A stretch of 64,000 bases of DNA from Salinibacterium sp. ZJ450 (GTDB lineage Bacteria; Actinomycetota; Actinomycetes; Actinomycetales; Microbacteriaceae), in assembly GCF_011751885.2 (NCBI RefSeq), contig NZ_CP061771.1, forward strand, positions 2,852,001-2,916,000. Reading direction: 5' to 3'. The position numbers and the translations under genes were made by a program. Shown in pieces: positions 44,307-54,252 of the stretch (position 1 is its first letter; every line of letters starts with the position of its first letter). The notes under the pieces are model-generated. The model was given only the letters and a program-made list of their open reading frames with translations, did not search any database and had not been told where the DNA came from.

Positions 44307-45050
44307 TTACTTCTTACCCTGCGCGGCGACGGCGGCGGCACCTGCGGCCGCGGCCTCGGGGTCGAGGTACTCCCCCGGCTTCACCGGCATGAAGTTGTCA
44401 TCGAGCTCGTACACCAGCGGGATGCCGGTGGGGATGTTCAGCTCGGAGATGTCGGCGTCGCTGATGCCGTCGAGGTGCTTGACCAGTGCGCGCAGCGAGT
44501 TGCCGTGCGCGGTGACCAGCACCACCTTGCCGGCGGCCAGGTCCTTGGTGATGTCGGACTCCCAGTACGGCATCATCCGGTCGATCACGAGCTTCAGGCT
44601 CTCGGTGCGGGGCAGGTCGTCGCCGAGGTCTGCGTAGCGCTCGTCGTGCGCCTGGCTGTACTCGTCGTCGTCGTCCAGCTCGGGCGGCGGAACGTCGAAC
44701 GAGCGACGCCAGGTCTTGAACTGCTCGGGCCCGTACTGCTCCAGCGTCTGCGCCTTGTCCTTGCCCTGCAGCGCGCCGTAGTGCCGCTCGTTCAGGCGCC
44801 AGCTGCGCTTCACCGGAATCCACAGCCGGTCGGCGGTTTCGAGCGCCAGGTTCGCGGTCTGGATGGCGCGCGTGAGCACGCTCGTGTACAGAATTTCAGG
44901 GTGCAGACCGGATGCCGCGAGCAGTTCGCCTGCCCGCATGGCCTCCCGGGTTCCCTGCTCACTGAGGCGCACATCCACCCAGCCGGTGAACAGATTTTTC
45001 TCGTTCCAATCGGACTGGCCATGGCGCAACAGGATCAGCGTATGAGTCAT
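44307..45050 (-). CDS. gpmA: 2,3-bisphosphoglycerate-dependent phosphoglycerate mutase
   Basis: 247-residue glycolytic enzyme interconverting 3- and 2-phosphoglycerate. The phosphohistidine motif [18 protein letters not shown] is at residues 7-24 and the second His in [13 protein letters not shown] near 180. Location beside senX3-regX3 matches mycobacteria (gpm1-senX3-regX3). ATG 45050 follows TAGGCT by 6 nt. A dispersed repeat starts right behind that -10 box. Confidence 0.96.
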   Translation of the reverse strand: MTHTLILLRHGQSDWNEKNLFTGWVDVRLSEQGTREAMRAGELLAASGLHPEILYTSVLTRAIQTANLALETADRLWIPVKRSWRLNERHYGALQGKDKAQTLEQYGPEQFKTWRRSFDVPPPELDDDDEYSQAHDERYADLGDDLPRTESLKLVIDRMMPYWESDITKDLAAGKVVLVTAHGNSLRALVKHLDGISDADISELNIPTGIPLVYELDDNFMPVKPGEYLDPEAAAAGAAAVAAQGKK

Positions 45051-45064
45051 GCCTCCAGCCTATT

Positions 45065-45130
45065 GGGGTCTCGACAGGCTCGACCGACGGAGGCAGGCTC
45101 GACCGGAGGCAGGCTCGACGAACCGAGGGT
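45065..45130. repeat. dispersed GTCTCGACNGGCTCGACC repeat, copy 2 (tandemly amplified)
   Basis: GGTCTCGACAGGCTCGACCG followed by two further AGGCTCGAC units spaced by GGAGGC, filling the gap between the divergent gpmA and methyltransferase genes. It occupies the -35 region of gpmA. Confidence 0.65.
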
Positions 45131-45153
45131 CGCGAGGCTGGAAGGATGGAGGC

Positions 45154-46041
45154 ATGGTCGAGGGGCGCGTCACGCGGGGCACGACGGGCGCGAACCGCCT
45201 CCGTCGCGTCGACCGCTGGATCACCCAGTTGCCGGTGCTGCGCCGAACGCACGACCCGTTCGTGGTCGACCTCGGGTACGGGGCCAGCGCGCGCACGCCC
45301 CTGGAGCTGCACCACCGGCTGAGCTTGGTGCGACCGGATGTCGAGGTGCTGGGCCTCGAGATCGACCCTGACCGGGTGCGCCTCGCCTCGGAACAGCTGG
45401 ACCGCTGGCGTTCCCATGTCGCCGCGGCCCGGGCGCTGCGCAGCGCCCGCGCGAACCGTGCGCTACGCGGGTCGTATGGCGCCGGTCACGTCTCGTTCGC
45501 GCTCGGCGGGTTCGAGGTGCCCGCTCCGGGCAACCGGCGGGCCAGCGTCATCCGTGCGTTCAATGTTCTGCGGCAGTACGACGAGCACGAGGTGGCGCGG
45601 GCATGGCAGCTGATGGTGGCGCGCCTGCAGCCGGGCGGTGTGCTGGTGGAGGGCACCTGCAGCGAGGTCGGCCGGGTCGCCAGCTGGGTGGAGGTGACGG
45701 CGGCCGGCCCGCAGTCGCTGACCATCAGCCTGCGGCTGACCGACCTGGAGAAGCCGAGCATCGTGGCCGAGCGGCTGCCCAAGGTGCTCATCCATCGGAA
45801 CGTGCCGGGCGAGCGGGTGCACGAGCTGATCACCGCGCTTGACCGACACTGGCAGTTCAACGCCGGGCTGTCGGTGTATGCGCCGTCGCAGCGCTGGATT
45901 GCCACGGTCACCGGGCTGCGCGCCGACGGCTGGCCGGTGCTCGGCCGCCCCGCGCGCTGGCGGCTCGGCGAGGTGACCGTGGCGTGGGATGCGGTGGCGC
46001 CGCTGCCTGAGACGGGATTGCGCCGGATGCCGCGGAGCTGA
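45154..46041 (+). CDS. SAM-dependent methyltransferase (class I)
   Basis: 295 residues. The Rossmann core is weakly visible as DPFVVDLGYGASARTPLELH (motif I, glycine-poor) and VEVLGLEIDPDRV, with EHEVARAWQLMVARLQPGGVLVEGTCSE as motif post-II. Substrate unknown. ATG 45154 follows GGAGG closely. The dispersed repeat at 45065 lies directly upstream. Confidence 0.78.
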   Translation: MVEGRVTRGTTGANRLRRVDRWITQLPVLRRTHDPFVVDLGYGASARTPLELHHRLSLVRPDVEVLGLEIDPDRVRLASEQLDRWRSHVAAARALRSARANRALRGSYGAGHVSFALGGFEVPAPGNRRASVIRAFNVLRQYDEHEVARAWQLMVARLQPGGVLVEGTCSEVGRVASWVEVTAAGPQSLTISLRLTDLEKPSIVAERLPKVLIHRNVPGERVHELITALDRHWQFNAGLSVYAPSQRWIATVTGLRADGWPVLGRPARWRLGEVTVAWDAVAPLPETGLRRMPRS

Positions 46042-46049
46042 CGGGCCCG

Positions 46050-47165
46050 CTATACCTCGGGCAGCAGCCCGCGCGCCTCGGCATCCGGCATTCCGCTGGC
46101 CACCAGCAGGTCGACCAGCAGCGGACGCAGCATCATCACCAGCACGGTGTCCACCATCGGCGCACCGGGCAGCAGGGTCGTCGGGTCGAGCTCGCGCATG
46201 ACCGCGGCGAAGCGGCTGCGCGCCTCGTCGAGGCTGGCCGGATTCCGCACTCCGTCGCCGAGCAGCACGACACCGCCGGCGATGCCCTCCACCACGCGCG
46301 CCAGCTCGGGACGCGCCGCGGCATCGCGCACCAGGAACATCACCCGGCGCACGAACAGCCGCAGGTGTCGCACGCTGAGGTCTCCCCCGGTGAGCAGCCG
46401 CTTCTGCTGCTGCAGCGCCGGCAGGTGCCTGCGTAGGAACGGGGAGATGCGGGCGATCGCCACGGCCGAGTCGAGCGAGGCCGTCCAGTCGTCGATCAGC
46501 ACCTGGGTGCGCCGCAGCCGTTCCAGCGCCAGCGCCGCCGCCGCCTCGTTGCCGGTGCGCAGCGCGTCGACGGTCGAGTCGAGCGCCTCGGAGAGGGTGG
46601 AGTACAGCCGCCGGCCATCCCGCTGCGCGATCGATGACGGGTCGCGCGGGATCAGCGCGGTCACGATTAGCGCCACGATGCCGCCGATCAGGCCGTCGAG
46701 GCTGCGCACGTACACGCCGCCATCCGGTGCGGGCATGATCATCACCATCATCGACTGCACGCCGGCGGCCACCGCGAACGCGTTGCTCGGCGACGAGAAC
46801 CGGGCCACCACCAGCGTCACCGCCAGCGCCACGGCGATCTGCCAGGCACCCGAACCGGCCAGCATCCACAGCGTCTCGCTCAGGGTGATGCCGACCAGCA
46901 TGCCGACGGCCGACTCGAGGATGCGCCGCGGCCTGGCGTCGCGGCCGAAACCGAGCGACGAGACCACCACGGTCACCGCCAGCACCGGCGCCGCATGGCC
47001 GAGGAGGTAGTGCGCCACCGCGTAGCTCAGGAGCGCGGCGATCACGATCTGCCCGATCGCCGGCAGCGACGTGCCGACCCGGGTCAGCGACATCCGGAAC
47101 CCGACGCGCCAGCGGATGCTGCGTTCCAGCCGCCGCAGCCGGTCGGCGTTGCCCTGCGAGGTCAT
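46050..47165 (-). CDS. FUSC-family membrane protein
   Basis: 371 residues. Four to six transmembrane helices in residues 30-175 (VLAVTVVVSSLGFGRDARPRRILESAVGMLVGI is the conserved FUSC segment) are followed by a long cytoplasmic helical domain. Related proteins export aromatic acids or act as their efflux partners. ATG 47165. It is 88 bp downstream of ygfZ on the same strand. Confidence 0.85.
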   Translation of the reverse strand: MTSQGNADRLRRLERSIRWRVGFRMSLTRVGTSLPAIGQIVIAALLSYAVAHYLLGHAAPVLAVTVVVSSLGFGRDARPRRILESAVGMLVGITLSETLWMLAGSGAWQIAVALAVTLVVARFSSPSNAFAVAAGVQSMMVMIMPAPDGGVYVRSLDGLIGGIVALIVTALIPRDPSSIAQRDGRRLYSTLSEALDSTVDALRTGNEAAAALALERLRRTQVLIDDWTASLDSAVAIARISPFLRRHLPALQQQKRLLTGGDLSVRHLRLFVRRVMFLVRDAAARPELARVVEGIAGGVVLLGDGVRNPASLDEARSRFAAVMRELDPTTLLPGAPMVDTVLVMMLRPLLVDLLVASGMPDAEARGLLPEV

Positions 47166-47253
47166 CGCACGGCGCCGACGCCACGCCGGCTGGCAGCACG
47201 CCGGTCGGACTCGGCGCCGTTGAACGCGGCGCCCCCGTTCAGCGCCCGGTGTC

Positions 47254-48336
47254 TCACCGTGGTGGGCGGGTGACCGTGCCGAGGCGAGGCAGCCGCGGCA
47301 CATCGGCCTCGGCACCGGCGCTCGGCGGCACGATGACCTCCTGCGCGGCCGCGATCTCCAGATCGTCGGCGATCACCGTGAGCGCTGCCGTCGGGTCGAC
47401 GGTGCGCTTGATCACGGCCAGCGCGATCGGCCCGAGTTCGTAGTGCAGGGCCGCGCTGGTGATCCGGCCGACGGTCTTCTCGCCGAGGCGCACCTCGTCG
47501 CCGGGGCCCGGCAGCACACCGTCCGACCCGTCCAGATGCAGCAGCACCAGCCGGCGCGGCGGGTGGCCGAGGTTGTGCACCTTGGCGACCGTCTCCTGGC
47601 CGCGGTAGCAGCCCTTGGTCAGGTGCACGGCACTGCGCAGCCAATCCAGTTCGTGCGGGATGGTCTTCTCGTCCACCTCGGTGGAGAACCGCGGACGCCA
47701 GGCGGCGATCCGCAGCGCCTCCAGGGCGAGCGTTCCGGCCACGGGTTGTGTCGCGAGCCCGGCCAGCGCGGACCGTTCGACCAGCACTTCGCGATAGGTC
47801 CAGACGGATGCCGGATGCTCCTGCACCTGGGCGTACTGGTGCCCGCCGGACACCACCTGCCGCCACGGGTCAACCCACTCGAGCGGCATCCCGTTCGGCG
47901 CGGCCGCGGCCACCAGCCTCTCGCCGAGAGTGCCGATCGTGGCGTACTCCGCGCTCACGTCGGCGATCTCCACCCGCAGCATGAACTTCATCCGCTGCAG
48001 GAACGACTCCAGTGACGCCGCCTCGCCCGCATCGACCAGCAGCCAGGTGCTGACCCCGTCGTCGATCACGCGGATGGCGTGTTCCAGCCGGCCGGTGGCA
48101 TCCAGCAGCAGCGTCTCGGCCGACTCGCCGGCCGGCAGACCGGTCAAACGTTGCGAGGTGATCGAGTCCAGCCAGGTCAGCCGGTCGGGACCGGTGACGG
48201 TGAGCACGGCTCGGTCGGACAGGTCGACGATGGCCTGCCCTTCGGCGAGCCGGCGCTGTTCACCGAGCGGGTTTCCGTAGTGATCCGGAACCGTCTCGCC
48301 GACGGCGCCCGGTAGGGAGAGAAATTCAGTCGACAC
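47254..48336 (-). CDS. YgfZ/GcvT-like folate-binding protein
   Basis: 360-residue tetrahydrofolate-binding protein of the YgfZ (IBA57) group that helps maintain certain Fe-S enzymes. The diagnostic motif KGCYRGQETVAKVHNLGHPPR is near residues 225-245, and the GcvT-like N-terminal domain begins near residue 35. GTG 48336 has GAGG at 7 nt and overlaps the end of the nitrobindin-like gene by 11 bp, so the pair is coupled. Confidence 0.92.
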   Translation of the reverse strand: MSTEFLSLPGAVGETVPDHYGNPLGEQRRLAEGQAIVDLSDRAVLTVTGPDRLTWLDSITSQRLTGLPAGESAETLLLDATGRLEHAIRVIDDGVSTWLLVDAGEAASLESFLQRMKFMLRVEIADVSAEYATIGTLGERLVAAAAPNGMPLEWVDPWRQVVSGGHQYAQVQEHPASVWTYREVLVERSALAGLATQPVAGTLALEALRIAAWRPRFSTEVDEKTIPHELDWLRSAVHLTKGCYRGQETVAKVHNLGHPPRRLVLLHLDGSDGVLPGPGDEVRLGEKTVGRITSAALHYELGPIALAVIKRTVDPTAALTVIADDLEIAAAQEVIVPPSAGAEADVPRLPRLGTVTRPPR

Positions 48337-48922
48337 GGGCGAGCCTCGCAGACGCGTGAGTACGGAGATCCTGGCCGAGAGCGGCGATGTCCCACGCCCA
48401 GAGCAGGTGGCCTTCAACCAGACCATAGAGCCGGGTGGCGGCGTTGTAGTCCTTAGCGCTGGCGGAGCGCATCACAGCATCCGTCGCCAAATCGATCCGC
48501 GGGCCGTGCACCTCACCCAGGTACAGCTCGCTGATTCCGCCGGGGTGCACGAGCGACACCTCGATCTCGAAGCCGCCGTCGCTGGTGCGCAGCGTTTCGA
48601 CCGCTTCGGCGTCTGCGTATGCCGGCTGTCCGGTGCTGGGCAGCATGCCGGGGCCCGGATCGGAGTCCACGGCCGGCCGACTGAGTCGCCAGTAGCCGGC
48701 CTCGGTGGCCAGCGGCGTATTCGCCTCGTTCAGCAGCCAGCTGTACGAGGTGTAGTTCAGGTGCGGGAGCCCGTCGTGGCTGAACGAGAGTCGCTGCCCG
48801 AACTCGTGGGTAACGATGTCGTCGCCGATCCGGTAATTGACGACGCCGGTTCCCTCCCACACTCCGATGAGCCAGGAGAGCGGAACGAGCTCAGCCGCAA
48901 GGCTGGCGTCGAGATCGAACAC
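48326..48922 (-). CDS. nitrobindin-like haem-binding protein (FABP/DUF1794)
   Basis: 198-residue beta-barrel. LSWLIGVWEGTGVVNY near residues 17-32 is the nitrobindin GXWXGXG signature, and the C-terminal VEGHLLWAWDIAALG segment contains the candidate haem-ligand His. Family knowledge: nitrobindins bind ferric haem and isomerise peroxynitrite. GTG 48922 follows the 36-residue membrane-protein gene by 3 bp. Coupling to ygfZ suggests nitrosative or Fe-S protection (inference). Confidence 0.87.
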   Translation of the reverse strand: MFDLDASLAAELVPLSWLIGVWEGTGVVNYRIGDDIVTHEFGQRLSFSHDGLPHLNYTSYSWLLNEANTPLATEAGYWRLSRPAVDSDPGPGMLPSTGQPAYADAEAVETLRTSDGGFEIEVSLVHPGGISELYLGEVHGPRIDLATDAVMRSASAKDYNAATRLYGLVEGHLLWAWDIAALGQDLRTHASARLARVD

Positions 48923-48925
48923 GGC

Positions 48926-49036
48926 TTAGCGCTGCCCCCGGTACAGATTCCAGACGACGACCCCTGCGGTGAACGCGATAGCCAGACTGGCGAGGGCGAG
49001 GAGACCGATAAAGAAGATTTCCAGGGCGAGAAGCAT
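48926..49036 (-). CDS. 36-residue single-pass membrane protein
   Basis: Very small coding sequence, ATG 49036 to TAA 48926: one hydrophobic helix (LEIFFIGLLALASLAIAF, then VVVW) ending in NLYRGQR, so the C-terminus is probably cytoplasmic. It begins 4 nt after the stop of the 88-residue membrane gene and ends 3 nt before the nitrobindin start, with AGGA about 8 nt upstream. The tight spacing on both sides argues that it is translated. Confidence 0.7.
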   Translation of the reverse strand: MLLALEIFFIGLLALASLAIAFTAGVVVWNLYRGQR

Positions 49037-49040
49037 GCTC

Positions 49041-49307
49041 TTATCCTATGCCTGCGATCGGCAATGCTACGGCGGTCGCCACGGCAAGCAAGATGACGGA
49101 TCCGGCGATGCTCAGCACGATGCGCCCGACCAGCCCTTCCTTCTCCTGCAGCACCAGTTGCAGGGCAAAGGTGACCAGCAGCGAGGTGCCGAAAATCACG
49201 GCCAGCCACGACAGGTAGCTACTGGGCGGCGCGACGATCAGCACGGCGACGGCGGCAAAGACAACACCAACCCACACCGGAACGATGCTGATAGGCCGCC
49301 AGGTCAT
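49041..49307 (-). CDS. small three-helix membrane protein
   Basis: 88 residues, three hydrophobic segments (about 10-28, 32-52, 60-84), with polar loop [10 protein letters not shown] between the last two. Unknown family. ATG 49307 follows TAGCAT by 6 nt, so this gene probably heads a leaderless operon with the 36-residue protein, nitrobindin and ygfZ. Confidence 0.7.
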   Translation of the reverse strand: MTWRPISIVPVWVGVVFAAVAVLIVAPPSSYLSWLAVIFGTSLLVTFALQLVLQEKEGLVGRIVLSIAGSVILLAVATAVALPIAGIG

Positions 49308-49363
49308 GTGCTCATGCTACCGAGTCGACGCCAGTAGACTGGCACCGGCATCTTGGAGGACCA

Positions 49364-50053
49364 TTGGCGCAGCTGTTAATACTGACCTCTGCGGCAGACC
49401 ACGACGTCCTTCCCGCGTTGGGGCTGTTGAGTCACGCGGTGCGCCACATCCCCGCCCAGCCGGCCGCGTTGGTGAACGCCCCGCACGCTGACCTGATCAT
49501 GCTCGACGCCCGCCGCGACCTTGCTCAGGCCAAGTCGCTCTGCAAGTTACTGACGGCCACCGGCCTCGACGTTCCTCTGCTGGTGATCCTCACCGAGGGC
49601 GGCCTCACCGCGGTGAACGCCGACTGGGGTGTTGCCGACGTGCTGCTGGATGTCGCGGGGCCCGCCGAGGTGGATGCCCGCATCCGCCTGGCCATCGGCC
49701 GGGGAAGCGACAGCTCCTCGCAGCCGAAGATCCAGGCATCCGGTGTCGTGATCGATGAGGCCAGCTACTCGGCGAAAGTGCACGGGCGGCCGCTCGACCT
49801 CACCTTCAAGGAGTTCGAGCTGCTGCGCTTCCTGGCCTCGCACCCCTCGCGCGTGTTCACCCGGGAGCAGTTGCTCAGCGAAGTCTGGGGCTACGACTAC
49901 TTCGGCGGCACCCGCACGGTCGACGTGCACGTGCGGCGGCTTCGGGCAAAGCTCGGCGACCAGGAGTCGCTGATCGGCACGGTGCGCAACGTCGGCTACC
50001 GGTTCAACATGCACGAGGACGACAGTGAACGCACACCTCAGTCGATCGGTTAA
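49364..50053 (+). CDS. glnR: GlnR-type orphan response regulator (nitrogen)
   Basis: 229 residues. The receiver domain resembles actinobacterial GlnR ([27 protein letters not shown]) with the Asp of [10 protein letters not shown] but without the acidic pocket pair and Lys, so it is not phosphorylated in the usual way. The winged helix (about 140-225) has [14 protein letters not shown]. GlnR controls nitrogen genes. The start is TTG 49364, with GGAGG at 4-nt spacing; TAGACT at 49334-49339 is its -10. The glnR-mshD order is conserved with mycobacteria. Confidence 0.9.
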   Translation: MAQLLILTSAADHDVLPALGLLSHAVRHIPAQPAALVNAPHADLIMLDARRDLAQAKSLCKLLTATGLDVPLLVILTEGGLTAVNADWGVADVLLDVAGPAEVDARIRLAIGRGSDSSSQPKIQASGVVIDEASYSAKVHGRPLDLTFKEFELLRFLASHPSRVFTREQLLSEVWGYDYFGGTRTVDVHVRRLRAKLGDQESLIGTVRNVGYRFNMHEDDSERTPQSIG

Positions 50054-50873
50054 CCTCCGCTCCGACGCATCCGTCGCCGCCCGTCTGGATCGGCTGATCA
50101 GCCGCGCGCTCGAGACCGACGGGCAACCGCCGTTCAACGAGGCCAGCCTGCTCGAGAAGACCGAGGTGCTCTTCTTCGAACGGGACGGCGAGCTGGTCGG
50201 CGCCGCGATGACCGGCGACGAGGTGGAGTTCGTGGTGGATCCGGCCGAACGCCGCCGCGGTTACGGTGAGCAGATCCTGCGCGCCGTGCTCACCCCGACG
50301 TTCGCGGCCTGGGCGCACGGCGACCACCCGGCCGCCCGGGTGCTGGCCGAGCGGTATGGGCTGCGGCGGGATCGCACGCTGCTGCAGTTGCGGCTGGGTC
50401 TCGACGGGCTCGACCAGCGGGAGTCGCTCGACCAGCGGGGCCCAGCCGGCGGTCTCACGATCGACACGTTCCGCCCTGGCGTCGACGACGCCGCGTGGGT
50501 GGCGCTGAACGCGCGCGCCTTCGCGGGCCACCCCGAGCAGGGCGCAATCACCCTGGCCACCCTGCAACCGAGGCTGGCCGAGAACCCGGCCGAGCATTTC
50601 CTGCTCGCCCGCGACACCGACGGTGGAATTCTCGGGTACTGCTGGCTGAAGATCGCCGATGACCTCGGTGAGATCTACGTGCTCGGCGTCGACCCCGACA
50701 GGGCAGGCTCCGGGATCGGCCGGGCGCTGCTGGCCGCGGGTCTTGCGCACTTGAAGGCACTCGGCATCGGCGAGTCCAACCTGTATGTAGAGGCCGACAA
50801 CGAGCCGGCGATGCGGTTGTACCGGGCATTTGGGTACACCGATCACATGGTGGATGTGCTCTACCGCCGCTGA
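50025..50873 (+). CDS. mshD: mycothiol synthase MshD
   Basis: 282-residue tandem GNAT enzyme performing the last step of mycothiol synthesis, acetylation of the cysteinyl amine. The C-terminal catalytic GNAT has [20 protein letters not shown] near 220-240 and [20 protein letters not shown]. The first GNAT (about 15-120) is degenerate. The linker [15 protein letters not shown] (residues 126-140) is encoded by a copy of the dispersed GTCTCGAC repeat. GTG 50025 overlaps glnR by 29 bp and has GAGGA upstream. Confidence 0.92.
   Translation: MNAHLSRSVNLRSDASVAARLDRLISRALETDGQPPFNEASLLEKTEVLFFERDGELVGAAMTGDEVEFVVDPAERRRGYGEQILRAVLTPTFAAWAHGDHPAARVLAERYGLRRDRTLLQLRLGLDGLDQRESLDQRGPAGGLTIDTFRPGVDDAAWVALNARAFAGHPEQGAITLATLQPRLAENPAEHFLLARDTDGGILGYCWLKIADDLGEIYVLGVDPDRAGSGIGRALLAAGLAHLKALGIGESNLYVEADNEPAMRLYRAFGYTDHMVDVLYRR
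50396..50443 (+). repeat. dispersed GTCTCGACNGGCTCGACC repeat, copy 3 (inside mshD)
   Basis: GGGTCTCGACGGGCTCGACC AGCGG, then a shorter CGCTCGACCAGCGG unit. It encodes [14 protein letters not shown] in frame, between the two GNAT domains. The same family is intergenic at 2696 and 45065. Confidence 0.65.
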
Positions 50874-50877
50874 GGTC

Positions 50878-50898
50878 GTTCACACGGTGTTCCGCCTC
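50878..50898 (+). promoter_or_regulatory. Pho box before ppk1
   Basis: Two units 11 nt apart, GTTCACACGGT (50878-50888) and GTTCCGCCTCG (50889-50899), match the actinobacterial PhoP/RegX3 direct repeat GTTCACC-N4 at 6 and 5 of 7 positions. It lies 19-39 bp before ATG 50917. Confidence 0.55.
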
Positions 50899-50916
50899 GG
50901 GTGAGAAGATAGGCGA

Positions 50917-53097
50917 ATGGACAGCGAGACCTACGTTCGCGGTACTGCCGAGGCAACCGACCAGCTCGACGATGACTACGACGAAGAGGCATATGCGGTC
51001 GAGGCGGGCAATCTCCCGGCCGATCGGTTCATCGACCGCGAACTGAGCTGGCTCGCGTTCAACCAGCGGGTGCTGGAACTGGCCGAAGACCCGAATGTGC
51101 CGCTGCTGGAGCGCGCGAACTTCCTGGCGATCTTCGCCAGCAACCTCGACGAGTTCTTCATGGTGCGCGTCGCCGGGCTGAAGCGCCGCATCGCGACGGG
51201 CATCGCCGTGCCCACGAACATCGGCACGCCGCCCACCGAAGTGCTGGCGAATATGTCGGAGAAGGCGCACGAGCTGCAGGAGCGGCACGCCGTCGCGTTC
51301 CGCGACGTGGTGAAGCCGGCGCTTGACGAGGCGGGCATCCACATCGAGACGTGGAACGACCTCAACGAGGTCGACCGGGCGGCCCTCGACCAGTCGTTCG
51401 CCGAGAGGATCTTCCCGGTGTTGATGCCGCTCGCGGTCGACCCGGCGCATCCGTTCCCGTATATCTCCGGACTGAGCCTGAACCTGTCGATCCGGGTGCG
51501 GAACCCCAAGACCAGCCGGGTGGAGTTCGCCCGGCTCAAGGTGCCGGGGATGCTGCCCCGGTTCGTGCGTCTGCCGGATGACGGCAGCGGCCGGTTGCGC
51601 TTCATCCCGATCGAGGATCTGATCGCCAACCACCTCGGCGACCTGTTCCCCGGGATGGAAATCCTGGAGCACCATGAATTCCGGGTGACCCGCAACGAAG
51701 ACCTCGAGGTCGACGAGGACGAGTCGGAGAATCTGATCCAGGCGCTGGAGAAGGAGCTGCTGCGGCGACGCTTCGGTCCGCCGGTTCGTCTGGAGATCAC
51801 CGACGACATGGATGAGGTGACCCTGCGTCTGCTGATGCAGGAGCTCGACATCACCGAGCAGGAGGTCTACCGCCTGCCTGGCCCGCTGGACCTCGCTGGG
51901 CTGTTCGAGGCCACCCGCATCGACCGGCCGAAGCTCAAGTATCCCAAGCATGTGCCCACCACCGCCGTGCAGTTCCAGCCGTACGAGCCGTCGGCGCCGA
52001 TCGACGTGTTCCGCGCCATCGCCCGCCGCGATGTGCTGGTCCACCACCCGTACGAGTCATTCGCCACCAGCGTGCAGGCGTTCCTGGAGCAGGCAGCCGC
52101 TGACCCGCACGTGCTCGCCATCAAGCAGACCCTGTACCGCACGAGCGGTGACAGCCCGATCGTGGAAGCACTGATCGACGCCGCCCAATCGGGCAAGGCG
52201 GTGCTCGCGCTGGTCGAGGTGAAGGCCCGGTTCGATGAGCAGGCGAACATCACCTGGGCACGCAAGCTGGAGAAAGCCGGCGTGCACGTGGTCTACGGCC
52301 TGGTCGGGCTGAAGACGCACTGCAAGCTGGCGCTGGTCGTGCGCCAGGAGAAGAACGGCCGGCTGAAGCATTACAGCCACATCGGCACCGGCAACTACAA
52401 CCCGAAGACCAGCCGCATCTACGAAGACCTCGGCCTGTTCACCGCCGACGACGAGGTGGGCAAGGACGTCACCCGGCTGTTCAACGAGCTGTCCGGCTAC
52501 GCGATCGAGAAGAAGTTCAAGCGTCTGCTGGTGGCCCCGCTGCACCTGCGGAAGGGGCTGCTGAAGCGCATCCGCACCGAGGAGAAGAACGCGCTCGACG
52601 GCAAGCCGTCCGGCATCCGGATCAAGCTCAATTCGATCGTCGACGAGGCCATCATCGACGCGCTGTACCGGGCCAGCAACGCCGGGGTTCCAATCGACCT
52701 GTGGGTGCGCGGCATCTGCGGGCTGCGCCCGGGAGTGCCGGGACTGAGTGAGAATATCCGCGTGCGCTCGGTGCTCGGCCGCTATCTGGAGCACTCGCGA
52801 GTGTTCTCGTTTGAGAACAACGGTGACCCGCAGATCTACATCGGCAGTGCCGACATGATGCACCGCAACCTCGACCGCCGCGTCGAGGCCCTGGTGCGCC
52901 TCACTGATCCCGCTCACCTGGTGGAGATCAACGACATGTTCGAGCTGGCCGTGGCAGAGACCACCGAATCCTGGTGGCTGGACTCCGAAGGCGAGTGGAC
53001 CCGGCACGCGCGCACCGACAGCGACGAGAAGCTCGAGCACGTGCAAGACGTGCTGATGCAGCGGATCTCTGCCCGACGCCGCGGGCCAAAGCGGTGA
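50917..53097 (+). CDS. ppk1: polyphosphate kinase 1
   Basis: 726-residue enzyme polymerising ATP gamma-phosphate into polyphosphate. Four PPK domains: N (about 30-135; [16 protein letters not shown]), head, and two PLD-like C domains. The autophosphorylated His is in [19 protein letters not shown] near residue 487, the second catalytic His in [14 protein letters not shown] near 650. The acidic 30-residue N-terminus is typical of actinobacteria. A Pho box precedes it, and it overlaps the mutT1-like gene (GTGA). Confidence 0.96.
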   Translation: MDSETYVRGTAEATDQLDDDYDEEAYAVEAGNLPADRFIDRELSWLAFNQRVLELAEDPNVPLLERANFLAIFASNLDEFFMVRVAGLKRRIATGIAVPTNIGTPPTEVLANMSEKAHELQERHAVAFRDVVKPALDEAGIHIETWNDLNEVDRAALDQSFAERIFPVLMPLAVDPAHPFPYISGLSLNLSIRVRNPKTSRVEFARLKVPGMLPRFVRLPDDGSGRLRFIPIEDLIANHLGDLFPGMEILEHHEFRVTRNEDLEVDEDESENLIQALEKELLRRRFGPPVRLEITDDMDEVTLRLLMQELDITEQEVYRLPGPLDLAGLFEATRIDRPKLKYPKHVPTTAVQFQPYEPSAPIDVFRAIARRDVLVHHPYESFATSVQAFLEQAAADPHVLAIKQTLYRTSGDSPIVEALIDAAQSGKAVLALVEVKARFDEQANITWARKLEKAGVHVVYGLVGLKTHCKLALVVRQEKNGRLKHYSHIGTGNYNPKTSRIYEDLGLFTADDEVGKDVTRLFNELSGYAIEKKFKRLLVAPLHLRKGLLKRIRTEEKNALDGKPSGIRIKLNSIVDEAIIDALYRASNAGVPIDLWVRGICGLRPGVPGLSENIRVRSVLGRYLEHSRVFSFENNGDPQIYIGSADMMHRNLDRRVEALVRLTDPAHLVEINDMFELAVAETTESWWLDSEGEWTRHARTDSDEKLEHVQDVLMQRISARRRGPKR

Positions 53098-54050
53098 CGT
53101 CGGTTCCACCCTCCGCGCAACCTCCTGTGCTCGCGGCTGGTGCCGTGTGTTGGAAAATCTCCGAGGGCAAGGTGAAGATCCTGCTCGTGCACCGCACGCA
53201 GCACAAGGATGTCTCGCTGCCCAAGGGCAAGCTCGACCCCGGCGAGACGCTGCCGCAGTGCGCGGTGCGCGAGATCGCCGAGGAGACCGGGCTGGCGATC
53301 ACGCTTGGCGCCCCGCTCGGCACCGTGGAGTACACGATGCCGAACGGTCGGTCGAAGATCGTGCACTACTGGCAGGCCGAGGTGGGCCAGTTGGCGATCG
53401 CCAACTCCACGTTCGTCTCGAACGACGAGATCGAGGCCCTGCAGTGGGTGTCGCTGAAGCGCGCCAGGCGTATCCTCAGCTACGCGCACGATGTCGAGCT
53501 GGTGGAGCGGTTCGCAGAACGGTTGGAGCGCGGGCGCGCCCGCACGTTCGCCATCATCGCGGTGCGACACGGCAAGGCGACGCCCCCGGAACAATGGGAT
53601 GGTCCGGATGCCACGCGCCCGCTGATCCCGAAGGGTTGCGAGCAGGCACGGGGCATCGCCGCCGGCATCGCCGCATACCGGCCGGTCAAGCTGATCACGT
53701 CGAACGCCACCCGGTGCGTGGACACCATCACGCCGACCGCCGAGTTGCTCGGTATGCCGGTGAAAGAGACCGAGACCATCAGCCAGGACGCCTACCAGTC
53801 GGGCAACGACGCGGTGCAGAAGGTCGTGCGCAAACGGCTGGCACACCAGAGGACCGCGGTGCTCTGCAGCCACGGGCCGGTGCTGCCCGAGCTGATCGGC
53901 GAGATCGCGCACGTCACCGGCACCCCGATCGACGCGGAGCTGAGGCGGGCGACGATGCTCGCCACCGGCGAGTTCAGCGTCTTGCATGTGTCTCTGGAGC
54001 ATCCGGAAGGTGGCCTGGTGGCGGTCGAGACCCACGGGCCTGCCCTCTAG
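53094..54050 (+). CDS. Nudix hydrolase fused to histidine phosphatase (MutT1-like)
   Basis: 318 residues. Nudix domain (about 10-145): box [23 protein letters not shown] with metal Glu60/63/64. SixA-like histidine phosphatase domain (about 160-318): AVRHGKA and [21 protein letters not shown]. This architecture is that of mycobacterial MutT1, which sits beside ppk1 there too; it hydrolyses 8-oxo-dGTP and diadenosine polyphosphates. GTG 53094 overlaps the ppk1 stop. Confidence 0.93.
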   Translation: MTSVPPSAQPPVLAAGAVCWKISEGKVKILLVHRTQHKDVSLPKGKLDPGETLPQCAVREIAEETGLAITLGAPLGTVEYTMPNGRSKIVHYWQAEVGQLAIANSTFVSNDEIEALQWVSLKRARRILSYAHDVELVERFAERLERGRARTFAIIAVRHGKATPPEQWDGPDATRPLIPKGCEQARGIAAGIAAYRPVKLITSNATRCVDTITPTAELLGMPVKETETISQDAYQSGNDAVQKVVRKRLAHQRTAVLCSHGPVLPELIGEIAHVTGTPIDAELRRATMLATGEFSVLHVSLEHPEGGLVAVETHGPAL

Positions 54051-54129
54051 TAATCCAGCGAATGCACAGTCTGCAAATAGCGCACCCTGTCATTCTGAAT
54101 AGAGCTGCAACGCGGGAGCGGGCCCTCCT

Positions 54130-54162
54130 GTTCAGCGCTCGTTTACCTCCCGTTTACCATTA
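54130..54162 (+). promoter_or_regulatory. triple Pho box before pstS
   Basis: Three 11-nt direct repeats: GTTCAGCGCTC (54130-54140), GTTTACCTCCC (54141-54151), GTTTACCATTA (54152-54162). The period and GTTYACC core match PhoP/RegX3 sites of actinobacteria. It lies 91 bp upstream of the pstS GTG, where an activator is expected. Confidence 0.75.
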
Positions 54163-54252
54163 CGGGCGACAGTAGTTAACCGAGCCTCCGTAGGGTCTTC
54201 CGAGGGTCGGCACCGGCCCCACATCTGAAATCACATTCCCGAAAGGAACTCT

